Source: Pyropia haitanensis
Lineage: Eukaryota > Rhodophyta > Bangiophyceae > Bangiales > Bangiaceae
Reading direction: 5' to 3'
DNA length: 64,000 nt
Assembly (NCBI GenBank): GCA_008729055.1
Contig: SDUX01000007.1
Location: 6,544,356 to 6,608,355, forward strand
In this document: positions 1 through 10,685 of the stretch, piece after piece
How the letters are laid out: each line of letters starts with the position of its first letter
How positions within the stretch are numbered: position 1 is the first letter of the stretch
Notes under the pieces: generated by a model
Told to the model about the DNA's origin: nothing
Databases searched by the model: none
The model's input: the letters and a program-made list of their open reading frames with translations, nothing else
Made by a program: the position numbers and the translations under genes

Positions 1-2809
1 GCTGGAGGTTGTCCGCGACGGCGCGGACAATGTCGTCATCGTGTGCGGCATTGAGAACTTTGACCCAATGGGCGTCCACACGGGGGACTCGATCACCGTC
101 GCGCCGACGCAGACGCTGACCGACAAGGAGTACCAGCGGCTGCGCGACTACTCCATCGCCATCATCCGGGAGATTGGGGTGGACACGGGCGGCAGCAACA
201 TCCAGTTCTCGGTCAACCCGCGCAACGGGGACGTGATCGTCATTGAGATGAACCCGCGGGTGTCGCGGTCGTCGGCGCTGGCGTCCAAGGCGACGGGCTT
301 CCCGATTGCCAAGCTCGCCGCCAAGCTCTCCTGCGGCATTGCGCTGCCGGAGCTCAAGAACGATATTACGCTGAAGACGCCCGCGTGCTTTGAGCCCACC
401 CTGGACTATGTGGTGGTCAAGGTGCCGCGGTTTGCGTTTGAAAAGTTCCCCGGCGCGTCGCACGTGCTGTCGACGCAGATGCGCGCGGTGGGGGAGGTGA
501 TGGCCATGGGCCGGACGTTTCTGGAGGCGTTCCAAAAGGCCCTGCGCTCCATGGAGACGGGCCGCTTTGGCTGGTGCCTGGACGGGAAGGACAAGGTGTT
601 TGGGTCGCGGGAGGAGCTGGAGGCGGCCCTCCGGGTGCCGACGCCGGAGCGGGTCTACTATATCTACTCGGCGTTTGCGGCGGGCCTCAGCGTCCAGGAA
701 GTGTTTGATCTGTCTGCGTACGACCCGTGGTTCCTGCACAAGCTGCACGAGCTGGTGGAGCTGGCCGCCGAGGAGCTGCCCACCGGCGGCGGCGCGTCCG
801 CGCTGGACAGCCTCTCGGCAGCGTCGCTGCAGGAGATCAAGGCGGCGGGCTTTTCGGACCGCCAGATCGCTCACATCCTCGGTGGGGACCTGGACGAGGC
901 GGCGGTGCGGCGGAAGCGCAAGTCGCTCGGCATCACCCCCGTGTTCAAGACGGTCGACACGTGCGCCGCGGAATTCGAGGCGTACACGCCCTACCTCTAC
1001 TCCTCGTACGAGTCGGCAGTGTGGTGGGATGCGCCCGACGGCGCCGACGAGGACGCGGGTGGGTCGTCCATGGAGGTGGGCAACGCCGCCGCCCGCACGA
1101 CCGAGTCGCCCCCATCAACGGGCAAGCGCAAGGTGGTCATCCTTGGCGGTGGGCCCAACCGGATTGGGCAGGGCATTGAGTTTGACATGTGCTGCTGCCA
1201 CGGGCTGTTTGCGCTGCGGGATGCGGGCTTTGAGACGGTCATGATCAACTCCAACCCGGAGACCGTCTCGACCGACTATGACTCGTCGGACCGGCTCTAC
1301 TTTGAGCCGCTCACCCTCGAGGACGTGATTGCGATCCTTGAGGCGGAGCGCCCCGACGGGGTGATTGTGCAGTTTGGCGGGCAAACGCCGCTCAAGCTTG
1401 CGCTCGGCCTCGAGGCGTACCTCGGCTCGGAGGAGGCGGCGGCTGCGGGTGTCACGGCGCGCATCCTCGGGACGCAGCCGGCGGATATTGACGCTGCCGA
1501 GGACCGGGACCTGTTTATCGGGACCCTGAAGAAGCTGGGCATTACGCAGCCAGCGAATGGCATCGCACGGAGTCTGGAGGAGGCGTCGTCGGTTGCCACG
1601 GCCATTGGCTTCCCGGTGGTGGTGCGGCCGAGCTACGTGCTCGGCGGCCGCGGCATGGAGATTGTCTACACCCAGTCGGAGCTGGCGCGGTACATGTCGG
1701 CGGACGTGGTGGTGGAGAGCGAGCACCCGGTGCTTATCGACCGCTTCCTGGACAATGCCATTGAGGTGGACGTGGATGCCCTTTGCGATAGTACCGGCGC
1801 GGTGGTGATTGGCGGCATCATGGAGCACATTGAGCAGGCGGGCGTGCACAGCGGGGACTCGGCGTGCTCCCTCCCTACGGTCACCATTCCGTACAACGCG
1901 ATGGTGACCATCCGCTCGTGGACGACGGCGCTCGCCAGGGAGCTCAACGTGGTGGGCCTGCTCAATATCCAGTGGGCGGTGCAGGGCGAGAAGGTGTTTA
2001 TCCTGGAGGCGAACCCGCGCGCGTCCCGGACGGTGCCGTTTGTGTCCAAGGCGATTGGGCGGCCGCTGGCCAAGGTGGCGGCCCTCATCATGGCGGGCTA
2101 CACGCTCGCCGACCTCAACTTTACGACCGAAATTGTGCCCCGTCACGTGGCGGTCAAGGAGGCGGTCCTGCCGTTTGCCAAGTTCCCCGGCGCCGACATC
2201 CTCCTCTCCCCCGAGATGCGCTCGACGGGCGAGGTGATGGGGCTGGACACGACGTTTGCGGGTGCGTTTGCCAAGGCACAGCTGGCCGCCGGGCTGGTCC
2301 TCCCCACCGTCGGTACCGTCTTCATGTCCATGAACGAGCGGGACCTGTCGGCGAGCGTGCCGCTGGCGCGGGACCTGGTGGACCTCGGCTTCTCCATCAT
2401 GGCGACCAAGCGCACGCACGCGGCGCTGCTCGACGGGGGCCTCTCCCCCGACGACGTGTCGCTGGTGCTCAAGGCCAACGAGGGCCGCCCCAACGTCCTC
2501 GACTCGATCCAGAATGGGGAGGTGGTCCTCTACATCTCCTCCCCGTCCGTGACGGAGGGGCAGGTCGACCCGGAGCGGGCGGTGCGGCGCGCCGCGCTGA
2601 GCAGCAACGTGCCGTTTGTGTCGACGCTCGCCGCCGCGCGGGCCATTGCGCAGGCGCTGCGGTCGCTCCAGTCGCAGCGGCTCGGCGTCAAGGCGCTGCA
2701 AGACTACTTCCCCGACTACAAGGCGGAGTTTGTGCTGCCCGGCGCGGGCATGCCCGCCCGCGACGACCTGTGCGTGTCGGCCGTCGAGGGCGTGCCGTCG
2801 ACGGTTTGA
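1..2809 (+). CDS. carB: Carbamoyl-phosphate synthase large subunit, 5'-truncated by window edge
   Basis: The large subunit of carbamoyl-phosphate synthase makes carbamoyl phosphate from bicarbonate, ammonia (channelled from the glutaminase subunit) and two ATP, feeding pyrimidine and arginine synthesis. The frame is already open at base 2 and gives 935 residues to the TGA at 2807-2809. Compared with about 1,070 residues in bacterial CarB, roughly 210 residues and any transit peptide lie outside the window. Both halves of the duplicated ATP-grasp architecture are visible: [13 protein letters not shown] and [20 protein letters not shown] in the first, [15 protein letters not shown] and [16 protein letters not shown] with EANPRASRT in the second. 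The C-terminal MGS-like allosteric domain follows. A Gly/Ser/Thr-rich insert at about 1030-1125 precedes the second half. There are no introns and no frame breaks. Red algal plastid genomes are known to encode the small subunit carA, so this nuclear product is probably plastid-targeted (inference). Confidence 0.95.
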   Translation, partial: LEVVRDGADNVVIVCGIENFDPMGVHTGDSITVAPTQTLTDKEYQRLRDYSIAIIREIGVDTGGSNIQFSVNPRNGDVIVIEMNPRVSRSSALASKATGFPIAKLAAKLSCGIALPELKNDITLKTPACFEPTLDYVVVKVPRFAFEKFPGASHVLSTQMRAVGEVMAMGRTFLEAFQKALRSMETGRFGWCLDGKDKVFGSREELEAALRVPTPERVYYIYSAFAAGLSVQEVFDLSAYDPWFLHKLHELVELAAEELPTGGGASALDSLSAASLQEIKAAGFSDRQIAHILGGDLDEAAVRRKRKSLGITPVFKTVDTCAAEFEAYTPYLYSSYESAVWWDAPDGADEDAGGSSMEVGNAAARTTESPPSTGKRKVVILGGGPNRIGQGIEFDMCCCHGLFALRDAGFETVMINSNPETVSTDYDSSDRLYFEPLTLEDVIAILEAERPDGVIVQFGGQTPLKLALGLEAYLGSEEAAAAGVTARILGTQPADIDAAEDRDLFIGTLKKLGITQPANGIARSLEEASSVATAIGFPVVVRPSYVLGGRGMEIVYTQSELARYMSADVVVESEHPVLIDRFLDNAIEVDVDALCDSTGAVVIGGIMEHIEQAGVHSGDSACSLPTVTIPYNAMVTIRSWTTALARELNVVGLLNIQWAVQGEKVFILEANPRASRTVPFVSKAIGRPLAKVAALIMAGYTLADLNFTTEIVPRHVAVKEAVLPFAKFPGADILLSPEMRSTGEVMGLDTTFAGAFAKAQLAAGLVLPTVGTVFMSMNERDLSASVPLARDLVDLGFSIMATKRTHAALLDGGLSPDDVSLVLKANEGRPNVLDSIQNGEVVLYISSPSVTEGQVDPERAVRRAALSSNVPFVSTLAAARAIAQALRSLQSQRLGVKALQDYFPDYKAEFVLPGAGMPARDDLCVSAVEGVPSTV

Positions 2810-3376
2810 AGTGGGGGTCTCTCGGGGGGGAGGGGGGTCGGGGGGGGAGGGAATTGCTTAGGTCGCATCCCGCGGCGGGCGCACTGCTGCCGCCCTGTTG
2901 CGCTTCTGTTTTTCTTTTTTTTTTTGTTTTTTTTTGTTTTTGCCCGCCCCCGGCCACGCGGCAGGCGGCCGCGGGCGGCAACGGCAAGTCGGCGCGTCCA
3001 TTTTGTTTTTCGTCCATGGGCGGTGTGTGCATGCATAGGGGGGGAGGCGGCGCCCCCGCTCCCCGCCGGCGACCGTCGCTCTCCCGGCCGTGACGCGCCA
3101 CGCGCCGCGCGCGCGCGCGCCCGCACCCCGCCGCGCCGCCGCCGCCGCCACCACCACCACCGCCACCACCCCCACCGCCGCCACCACCGCCACCACCACC
3201 ACGGCTCGGCCGCCCCAGCGGCCGCCCCCGCTCGGGCGTCGCCCACCGCCGTGCGCGCCGCCGCTGCCGGCCGCCACGCCGCGGCGGCGGCCGCACGCAG
3301 GGGCGGGTGGCGGCCGGCCGCCCCCCCCCCGCCGCGCCGCCGCGCGTGCCCGCTCCCGTCGCCGCCGCCGCCGCCG

Positions 3377-3419
<43 letters not shown>

Positions 3420-3670
3420 CGCCGCCGCCGCCGCCGTCGCCGCCGCCGCCGCCGTCGCCGCCGCCGCCGCCGTCGCCGCCGCCGCCGCCGTCGCCGCCGC
3501 CGCCGCCACCACCGCCGCCGCCACCACCACCGCCGCCGCGGCGGCGGCGGCGGCCACGCGCGGCGGCGGCGCCCGCCCGCGTGGCGGCCCTGGCGGCGCC
3601 GCCGCCCGCGGCGGCACGCACGCACCAACCCCGCCGCCGCCGCGCCGCGGCCGCCCGGATCCGCCGCCCC
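2810..3670. repeat. G-rich trailer, T tract and trinucleotide-repeat intergenic DNA
   Basis: No gene is visible. A G-rich stretch follows the carB stop (about 2812-2850). An interrupted T tract lies near 2910-2940. From about 3120 to 3560 the sequence is CCG/CCA/GTC trinucleotide repeat. The repeat opens long reading frames of pure Ala, Pro, Arg or Gly on both strands; these have no conserved motif and are not called. Confidence 0.7.
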
Positions 3671-4451
3671 GCGCAGTGGTGTCAAACCCGCGAACGTCCG
3701 CGGATCAAATTTTCGCCCTCTGGGCGTGCAATCGGCCGTGCAACGGCGTGAAAACCTCACTCCAAGGGGTCTCAGACCACGGTTTTTTGGCACGCCGACG
3801 CACGGCGCCGTACACTTTTGAGGCATGAGTTCCGGAGCACTTTTTTTTCCCAGCCGCCGTACGGGAGCACTGGAGCATGAGCACGTCCTGCAGTATGTCA
3901 TCGGAATCCATGCTCGTCGTCCTCAGTCGCTCTGACGTCAACACGATGCACGTTTTTGTGCTTTACGTGCCATGCGATGGCACGGGCCATGCGCAGTGGA
4001 GCGCACGCCTTTGCAAGGAGCAGTGCACTCCGATGCACGCCGGGCCCAGATCTATTCCCGAAACAACCCAATTGGAAGTAGTTGGGCTGTCCCAAAGCAC
4101 GCCCTCACTCTCAGAAATCCATCCTCATTCCGCCGAACGGTGACGGTTTCGAGGATGGCGCCAATGACCTTGCCTTATGGTCCAGCACAGTACACAGGCC
4201 ACCCACACTTGTTGAATTGGGCCGTAGTAAATAATCTGGCAACACGAACCGTCCGTGCACTGCTGCGTGCCAAGGCGTGCGCTCCAGCGTGCACTGCGTG
4301 CAATAATCTGTGCACAGAGTGCAAAATTTCGTGCCATCGACGCACGCGGCGTGCACTCGGGGTCGGTCCCCCCCCCTCTCACAGGCCCCGTCAGGGGCTG
4401 TGCACGCCGCGGCACGATGGCCCGACGTTCGCGGGTTTGACACCACTGCGC
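3671..4451. mobile_element. Non-coding fold-back / MITE-like element with 28-bp terminal inverted repeats
   Basis: Bases 3671-3698 (beginning GCGCAGTGGTGTCAAACCC) are the exact reverse complement of 4424-4451, 28 of 28. Further in, 3997-4011 is the exact reverse complement of 4272-4286, and imperfect complementarity surrounds both pairs, including an AAATTTT core just inside each end. The whole 781 bp therefore reads as a long, partly decayed inverted repeat. A 14-bp direct repeat GATCCGCCGCCCCG abuts the left end (3658-3671) and recurs 11 bp beyond the right end (4462-4475, again at 4484-4497), a possible but imperfect target-site duplication. No transposase frame is present and the interior is less GC-rich than its surroundings. 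It resembles a non-autonomous DNA transposon; the superfamily cannot be assigned. Confidence 0.7.
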
Positions 4452-4762
4452 CGGCACCCGTGATCCGCCGCCCCGGCACCCGGGATCCGCCGCCCCGGCC
4501 GCCGCCGCCGCGGCCGCGGCGCGGGCGCGGCGCGACGGGCGCGCGCCGCCGCCGCCGTCGCCGCGGCCAGCGGCGGCCCGGCCGTGCGGCGCGCGTGGCG
4601 TCGCGCTCCCACGGCGCGGCCCCCCCCCCCCCCCCCCCGTCACCCCCCCTCCCCCCCCCTCCCGCCGTGCACGAGCGCGTTGCCGCGCGCGGCAGCCACA
4701 GGCGGGGGGCGTGCCGGCACGCGGCGGCGGCGGCTGGCCGGCGTCTGCGGCTGGCGGCGATG

Positions 4763-4799
<37 letters not shown>

Positions 4800-5341
4800 G
4801 CCTCGCCCGCCGCGTGGCCGGCGGCGGCGGCGGTGGCGGCGGTTGCCGCGGCGGCGGCGGTGGTGGTGGTGGTGGCGTCGGTTGCCGTGGCAGCGGCGGC
4901 GGTGGTGGTGGTGGTAGTGGCGGCGGCGGTGGTGGTGGTAGTGGTGGTGGTGGTGGTGGTAGTGGCGGCGGCGGTGGTAGTGGTGGTGGTGGTGGTGGTG
5001 GCGGCTGGCGGCCGCCCGGCGCGGCCGCGACGCGCGGCGCGGGCGGCACGGCCCGACCGCCGGCGGCCGGCGGCCGGCGGGGGCTGGCCAAAAAGGCGGG
5101 CCGCAACGTCGTCCGCGGCGGCGCCGACCGACAGCAGTACGTGGCGTGGGCGGGGGGGGGGTGGGTGCGGCGGTCGCGTGCGGGCGGCGCGGCTGCGCTG
5201 GGCGGTGGGTGGGAGGGCGGCCGTGCGTGGTGCTGGGGGGGGGGGGGGGACGGCGTGGCGTGGACGCTTGGGGGAGAGGGGGGGGGGGGGGGGGGGGGGG
5301 GGGGGCGGGGGGGGGGTGGTGGCACTGGGCGTGGGCCGACC
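4452..5341. repeat. GC-rich low-complexity intergenic DNA with GGT/GGC repeats and poly-G
   Basis: No gene is visible. A CCG run (about 4755-4800) and a GGT/GGC trinucleotide block (about 4820-5010) are followed by a G tract of more than 25 bases at about 5277-5310. Long Pro-, Gly- and Ala-only frames arise from the repeats. Confidence 0.65.
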
Positions 5342-7687
5342 ATGCCGTGGGCGCTGCGCGCAAGCCGATCCGCGTCGGCCGCTGCGGACGGACCCGGCCT
5401 GCCCCTGGTGGGAGGGCCACCGAGCTGCCGGTGCGGCGTGCCGTGTCTGACGTGGTTTTCGCCCGCCCTCGCTTGCTGACCACCGTCTGCGCCGACCGCC
5501 TGCACATCCACTCCTGTGTCCCCCCCCTGCCGCTCTCTCCGCTCCGTCTCCCGCCCCTCGGTCGTCCGGTCGGTCGGTCGGTCGGTCGGTCGGCCGGTTG
5601 GTCGGTCGGTGGACGGCGGCGGCGGCGCAGTACGGCGGCGGAGCTGGCGGCGCTCGCCGCCCGCGTCAAGGCGCACGCCGCGGCGCTGCGGCTGGGCCCG
5701 ACGGTCATCACGTCGGCGGCGCCGAGCGGCCGCCTCGCCGCGTACGAGGCGTGGATCGAGGCGGGGTGCGTTGCGGGGGGGGGGGGGGTGGCGTGGAGAG
5801 AGGGGGTCCGCCCCACCACGGGCGGTCGCGCTGCTCTGAGGGTGGGAGGGGGGAGCTGGGGCGGCTGCGTACGACGGAGGGGCCACCGGTGGAGTGGCAG
5901 GGAGGGGGGAGGGGGGGGGGGGGGGGGGAGGGCGGTACTGGGTAGCGCCCGCCGCTGTGGGGGCTGTTGGGGTGCCCACCCCGCCCGCCGACGAGTCCCG
6001 GAGCGCCGCACGCCGCCGCGCACACGACGCTAACGTTGCTGCGCTGCCGCTCGTGTCCCGCGTCCGCGTGGTGTGCCCGCCGCTCTGGTCCCGCGTCCCC
6101 GTCTCCGCCGCGTGCGGCGCTGGGCGGTGGCCCCCTGCGCCATCGTGCCGCCCGGCGCGTCCCGTGGGCACCGTGCTCCACCCTCCTGGTGCGCCCGCCA
6201 CCGCCGGCCGTACCGCCGCCCGCCGCCGCCCCTCCCTACTCGCTGTGGTGCCGCTTGTGCCCCCCCCCCCCCCCCCCCCCCCCTCTTCCCCCGCCCAGCA
6301 TGCACGGCGAGATGGGCTACCTCGCCCGCCCCGACCGGCTGGCGCGGCGGCGGGACCTGGACCTCATCCTCCCGGGCGTCCAGTCGGTCATTGTCACGTC
6401 GCTCGTCTACTGGCCGGGCATGACGGGCTTTCCGCCGTCCCACCGCGTCGCGCCGCCGCTGCCGCCGGCACGGCGGCGCGCACGCGAGGCGGCGGCGGCA
6501 GCGGCAAAGGCGGCGGCGGCGGCAAAGGCCGCAGCGGCAGCAAACGGTGCCAGCGAGACGGGGGGTGCGGCGGGCGCAGAGGCTGCTGGCGGCGGGGTGG
6601 CCCCCGCCGTGGCCACCCCCCCCCAGGCCCCGCCCGTGGCATCGTCTCGGCCTATGCCTGGGGCGACGACTACCACACGCTCCTCTCCACCCGCCTGGCC
6701 GCGCTCGGCACCGCCCTCCACACCGCCGCCGGCGGCGTCGGCCGCTACTATGTCGACACGGGGGCGCTGCTGGAGCGGGACCTGGGCGCCCGCGGCGGCC
6801 TCGGCTGGGTCGGCAAGAACGCGATGCTCATCCACCCGCGGCTCGGCTCGGGCTTTTTCCTCGGCGAGCTCCTCTCCACCCTCCCGCTCCCGCCCGACGA
6901 CGCGCCGCCACGCGCCAAAGGCAAGGCCCGCGGCGGGTGCGGCGGGTGCACCCGCTGCCAGGTGGCGTGCCCGACCGGCGCCCTGTCCACCGACTATGTC
7001 GTGGACGCGCGGCGGTGCGTGTCGTACCTGACGATTGAGCTCAAGGGGGCGATCCCCGAGGGGCTCCGCCGCGGCATAGGCGGCCGCGTGTACGGGTGTG
7101 ACGTGTGCCAGGTGGTGTGCCCGTGGAATGGGTACGCCTGGGAGGGCGGCGGCGGCGGCACCGCGGGCGGCGGCGGCGGCGGCGGGGTGGCGGCCAGCGG
7201 CAGAGGGGCGGCAGCGGCCGGCGGCGGCGCCGACGCTGCCGCCGCCGACGCCGACGGCGGCGGCGGGAGCAGCCCCCTCTTTGGCGCCGTCACCGCCGAG
7301 ACGACCTCCCCCGCGCTCGTCCCCCTCCTCACCGCCACCGACGCGGCCTTCCGTGCGCGCTACGGGTCCACCGCCGTCGGCCGCATCGGCCGCGAGCGGA
7401 TGGCGCGCAACGCGGCGGTCGCGCTGGGCAACGTTGGCGGGCCCGCCGCGGCGGCCGTCCTCGACGCGGCGGCCGTCGGCGACGCGTCGGCGCTGGTGCG
7501 GGAGCACGCCGCGTGGGGCGCCGCGCGCATCCGGGAGCGCCACCCCGGGGTTGCGTGGGGGGGGGGGGGCGCCCTGCCGGGACCTCCCGCCGCCGCGGCG
7601 ACGGCGGCCGCGGCGGGCGGCCGCCCCGCAGAGGGCGTCGCGGTAACGTACGAAAACAGCGAGGGGAAGGGGGGGCAGGGCGGATAG
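5342..7687 (+). CDS. queG: Epoxyqueuosine reductase (QueG), three-exon model with one homopolymer frame break
   Basis: QueG is a cobalamin- and iron-sulfur-dependent enzyme that reduces epoxyqueuosine to queuosine in tRNA anticodons. Exon 5631-5765 carries the N-terminal helix (AELAALAARVKAHAAAL). A GT-AG intron (5766-6298, with a long C tract before the acceptor) joins in phase to MHGEMGYLARPDRLARR, exactly where the family has its HGEMGYM motif. Downstream are the catalytic Asp in YYVDTGALLER, the motif GLGWVGKN, ferredoxin-like clusters CGGCTRCQVACP and CDVCQVVCPWN, the family motif VSYLTIELKGAIPE, and C-terminal HEAT-like repeats. The first exon (5342-5430, MPWALRASRSASAAADG) is only proposed: ATG plus a phase-compatible GT at 5431 and AG at 5629-5630, looking like a targeting peptide. 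The frame shifts at the C run 6617-6625 and one extra base restores it. An Ala-rich insert (6470-6610) sits between conserved blocks. Family assignment is firm; the start is uncertain. Confidence 0.88.
5566..5611. repeat. Tetranucleotide (GGTC)n microsatellite
   Basis: About eleven slightly interrupted GGTC units lie inside the proposed first intron of the queG gene. They are simple repeat sequence with no coding value. Confidence 0.75.
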
Positions 7688-7929
7688 AAAACTGTGTAGG
7701 AATTGCCCGAGCGGGGGGGGCGGGGGGGGGCGCCCGCGGCGTCGCTGGCCGCCCACGGTGGGGGGGGGGGAGGGGGGGAGCGCCCGCCGCGGCCGCCGCC
7801 ACCACCCCCCCCCCCCCCCGCCCCAAGCCGCCGCCGGCCCCGTCCCGTGCTTGCCACCAATCCCCCCAGCGCCCGCCGCCGCCGCCGCTGCCGCTGCTGC
7901 GGCTGCTGCCGCGGACGGGACAGGCGGCG

Positions 7930-7961
<32 letters not shown>

Positions 7962-8664
7962 CGCGGCCGCCTGCTGTCGACGGGGCGGCTGCCGCCGACG
8001 GCGGCCGCGGCTGCGCGCGGCCGGCCGCCCATCGGGGGCGGCCGCGGCGGCGGCTGGCGCGGGTGCCGCGGGAGCCACCCGCGTCGGCCAACGGCGCGGG
8101 GCGGGCGTGGGGGGGGACGCTGACGGCGGCGGCGGTGGCGGCGGCGGTGGCGATCGCGGGGGCGGCGGGGGAGGCGGCGGTGGCAGGGGCGGCGGTGGCG
8201 GCGGCGGTGGCGGCGGCGTGGACGGCGCGGGGCGGGAATCACGGCGGGGCGGCGCGGCGGCGGTGGCACCCGCCGCCGCGGACGACGCCGCCGCGGTACG
8301 CCCAGACCGGGGCGGCGGCTAAAAGGCGGACCGGGGCGGAGGGCGGAGCCGCGGCGGCGGCCGCCCGCCGCGGCGGACACGGCCGGTCGCGGGCAAGACA
8401 CTGCCGCCGCGCGTCGGCCGCGGGTCTTTCCATCGTCGCCGCCGCCACGCGGCCGGCGGCGGGGGTCCCCCCGGCCGCCGCGTGGCCGTCGGCACCCGCC
8501 GCGCGTGGACGCCCGCCCCGCCACCGCGTGCGCAGCGCAAGAGCGGCCGCCGACTGGCGGGAACCCTCCCCCCCCCCCACCCCATCCCCGCACCCCCCCC
8601 CCCCCCCCCCGCCGTCCCCCCCCCCCCCCTCCCCCCACCGCCCTCCCACCCCCTCGCTCCCCCC
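7688..8664. other. GC-rich intergenic region
   Basis: This lies between the tail-to-tail ends of queG and the minus-strand membrane-protein gene. It holds G runs directly after the queG stop, C runs at about 7800-7820 and 8570-8650, and GGC/GCC repeat. No conserved coding signal was seen on either strand. Confidence 0.6.
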
Positions 8665-9098
8665 TCACGCCTCCGACTCAAACGGCGGGATCCAGCCGCC
8701 CGCGAGCGCCGCGTCCACCGCGGCGCGCCCCCCCCCCACCACCGCCAGCTCCACCGCCAGCCCCGCGCCAAGGTACACCGCGGCGGTCGGCCACGCGGAC
8801 CCCCCCCCCCTCCGTCCGCGGCGGCCCCCCCCGCGCCCGCCAGCACCGCGACGCCCACCCCGTGGGCACACGCGAGCCACGCGGCGAGCGCAAACGCGCC
8901 CGCCGCGCCGTCGGCGAGGTGCACGTTGCGCCGCGTGCCGCCCGCGTCGGACCGAATGACAAACCGGTAGGTGACGCCAAAGAGGAAGGCCACCGCCGCG
9001 GCCGCGGCGATGGCCAACACCGCGATGGGCGCCACCGGCAACGCCGCCGCGGCGGTGGTGGTGGTGGTGGTGGTGGTGGGGGTGAGGGTGGTGGTGGT

Positions 9099-9130
<32 letters not shown>

Positions 9131-9339
9131 TGGCGGCGGCGGCCAGGGGGGCGCCGCCGCTGACAAAGGCGGGGCCGCCGAGGAGGGCGCGCCCGACGGT
9201 CGCGACGGGCGCCGCGTCCGACGTGAGCAGCGGCAGTGACGCCGCGGCCGCCGCGGCACGGACGGCCGCCGCGGCGGCCGCGGCGGTGAGGCCGGCCTTG
9301 ACCGACGCCACCCGCTGGGCGGCCGAAAAGGTAGGGGGG

Positions 9340-9383
<44 letters not shown>

Positions 9384-9403
9384 AGCCGGCGGCTCGTCCG
9401 CAC

Positions 9404-9438
<35 letters not shown>

Positions 9439-9639
9439 GACGCGAGCGGCGCCCCCCCCCCCGCGGTGCCCGCCGTGCGGCCGCGGCGGCCGACCGCCGC
9501 AGCGGCCGACCGGCGGCGGCAGGGCGCAGCCGCGGGTGCCACCGGCGGCTGGGAATGGCGGTGGGGGCGGCGAGGAGGGGCGCGGTAAAGGCGGGCGTCG
9601 TGGCCGCCGCCGCCGTGGGGGGGGGACGCCGCCGCCGCC

Positions 9640-9682
<43 letters not shown>

Positions 9683-9721
9683 GGGGGGGGGGGGGGGGGG
9701 GCAGCCGCGGATGGGGGTCAT
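8665..9721 (-). CDS. Predicted plastid membrane protein of a cyanobacterial-type family (function unknown)
   Basis: About 352 residues, read from the ATG at 9721-9719 after a pyrimidine-rich leader on the coding strand. The N-terminus (TTPAFTAPLLAAPTAIPSRR) looks like an organelle transit peptide. After Pro and Ala runs comes a conserved-looking block. It contains [19 protein letters not shown], a hydrophobic helix running into FLFGVTYRFVIRSD, then NVHLADGAAGAF, another hydrophobic stretch, and the C-terminus VDAALAGGWIPPFESEA. The FGVTYRF/VIRSD followed by N-H-L-x-x-G-x-x-G-A-F pattern recalls uncharacterised membrane proteins shared by cyanobacteria and plastids; I cannot name the family. 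Two frame breaks fall in C runs (9451-9462 and about 8800-8813). Each is repaired by a single base, so the gene is probably intact and the assembly compressed. Confidence 0.6.
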
Positions 9722-10261
9722 GGCGCGTGTGGTGCAAGGGAGGCGGGGAAAGGGGGGTCGGGGGGGGGGGGGGGGGGGGTGGGACGCCAGCAGAGGTGAG
9801 TGGGGTGGCGACGGCGGTTGGCTGTGAGGAGGGGGAGGTGCGCCGCCGCGGGGGCGGCGAGGGGAGGCTGGGGAGCGCAGGAGAGCAGCGGGACCGCGGC
9901 GCACGCGGGCGGCGGCGGCGGCCGGATCGTGGCGGGTGCCGCGGCGGGGCGACGGCTCTCGCGGTCCGTCGATTCACGCCAATGGATGTGGCGGTGGCCC
10001 GGCGGCGGCGGCCGCGGCGGCGGCCGCCGTCTGGCCGTGGCGGCGGCGCGACCCCTCGCAGGCCTGACCTGACGCACGACGCACCAGAGGCAAACACCGT
10101 CTCTAGCTAGCTGGGGGAGGGGGACGGGGGAATGGGCGACGCTGGACACGCACACGGGCAACGTCGTGTGGTCCCCTGCTTTGGTGTGGGGATGGTGGGT
10201 GGGCGGCGGCGCGTCACGCTCACACACCCCATTTTCTTCTTTTTTTTTTTCGTGGTCTCGT
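9722..10261. other. Intergenic region with coding-strand pyrimidine leader of the upstream gene
   Basis: G-rich on the plus strand at 9730-9780, which is the C/T-rich leader of the minus-strand gene starting at 9721. A T tract lies at 10232-10251 just past the stop of the repeat-protein gene. No coding signal recognised. Confidence 0.5.
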
Positions 10262-10586
10262 TTAGGCACCCCCGGCGCTCTTCCCGTCGGCGGCCGCCCA
10301 CTCGAGGCCGTCGTGGGAGCCCCACGCGTCGCACCAGCCGCCCACGGGCGCCACCGCCGGCGCCACCAGCGGGGCGGCAGCGTCCCCAGCAGCCGCGTCC
10401 GCCGTGCAGGCCGCCGCCCCGTCGCGGCGGTCGCCACCACCGCCGTCACGGCCACGGTCGCGGCCGCCGTCGCGGTCGCCATCCTCCTCGGCTACGGGCG
10501 ACAGGTGCGCCGCCCGTGCGGACGGCCGGCGCGCCAGCCGCGGCGTAGCGGCAGGCGTGGCGGCGGCGGCGGCGGCGGCGGCGGCA

Positions 10587-10624
<38 letters not shown>

Positions 10625-10652
10625 CACGCTGGCGTCGCCACTCAACAGCTCC

Positions 10653-10685
<33 letters not shown>

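Noticed and set aside
4111..6201. Very long minus-strand reading frames (about 630-700 codons)
   Set aside because: They are antisense to trinucleotide repeats and to the queG exons, consist of Pro/Arg/Ala runs, and show no conserved motif.
6600..6640. Programmed frameshifting or an intron in queG
   Set aside because: The shift sits in a 9-base C run and matches about twenty others with the same one-base deficit; compression is simpler. An intron cannot be excluded without RNA.
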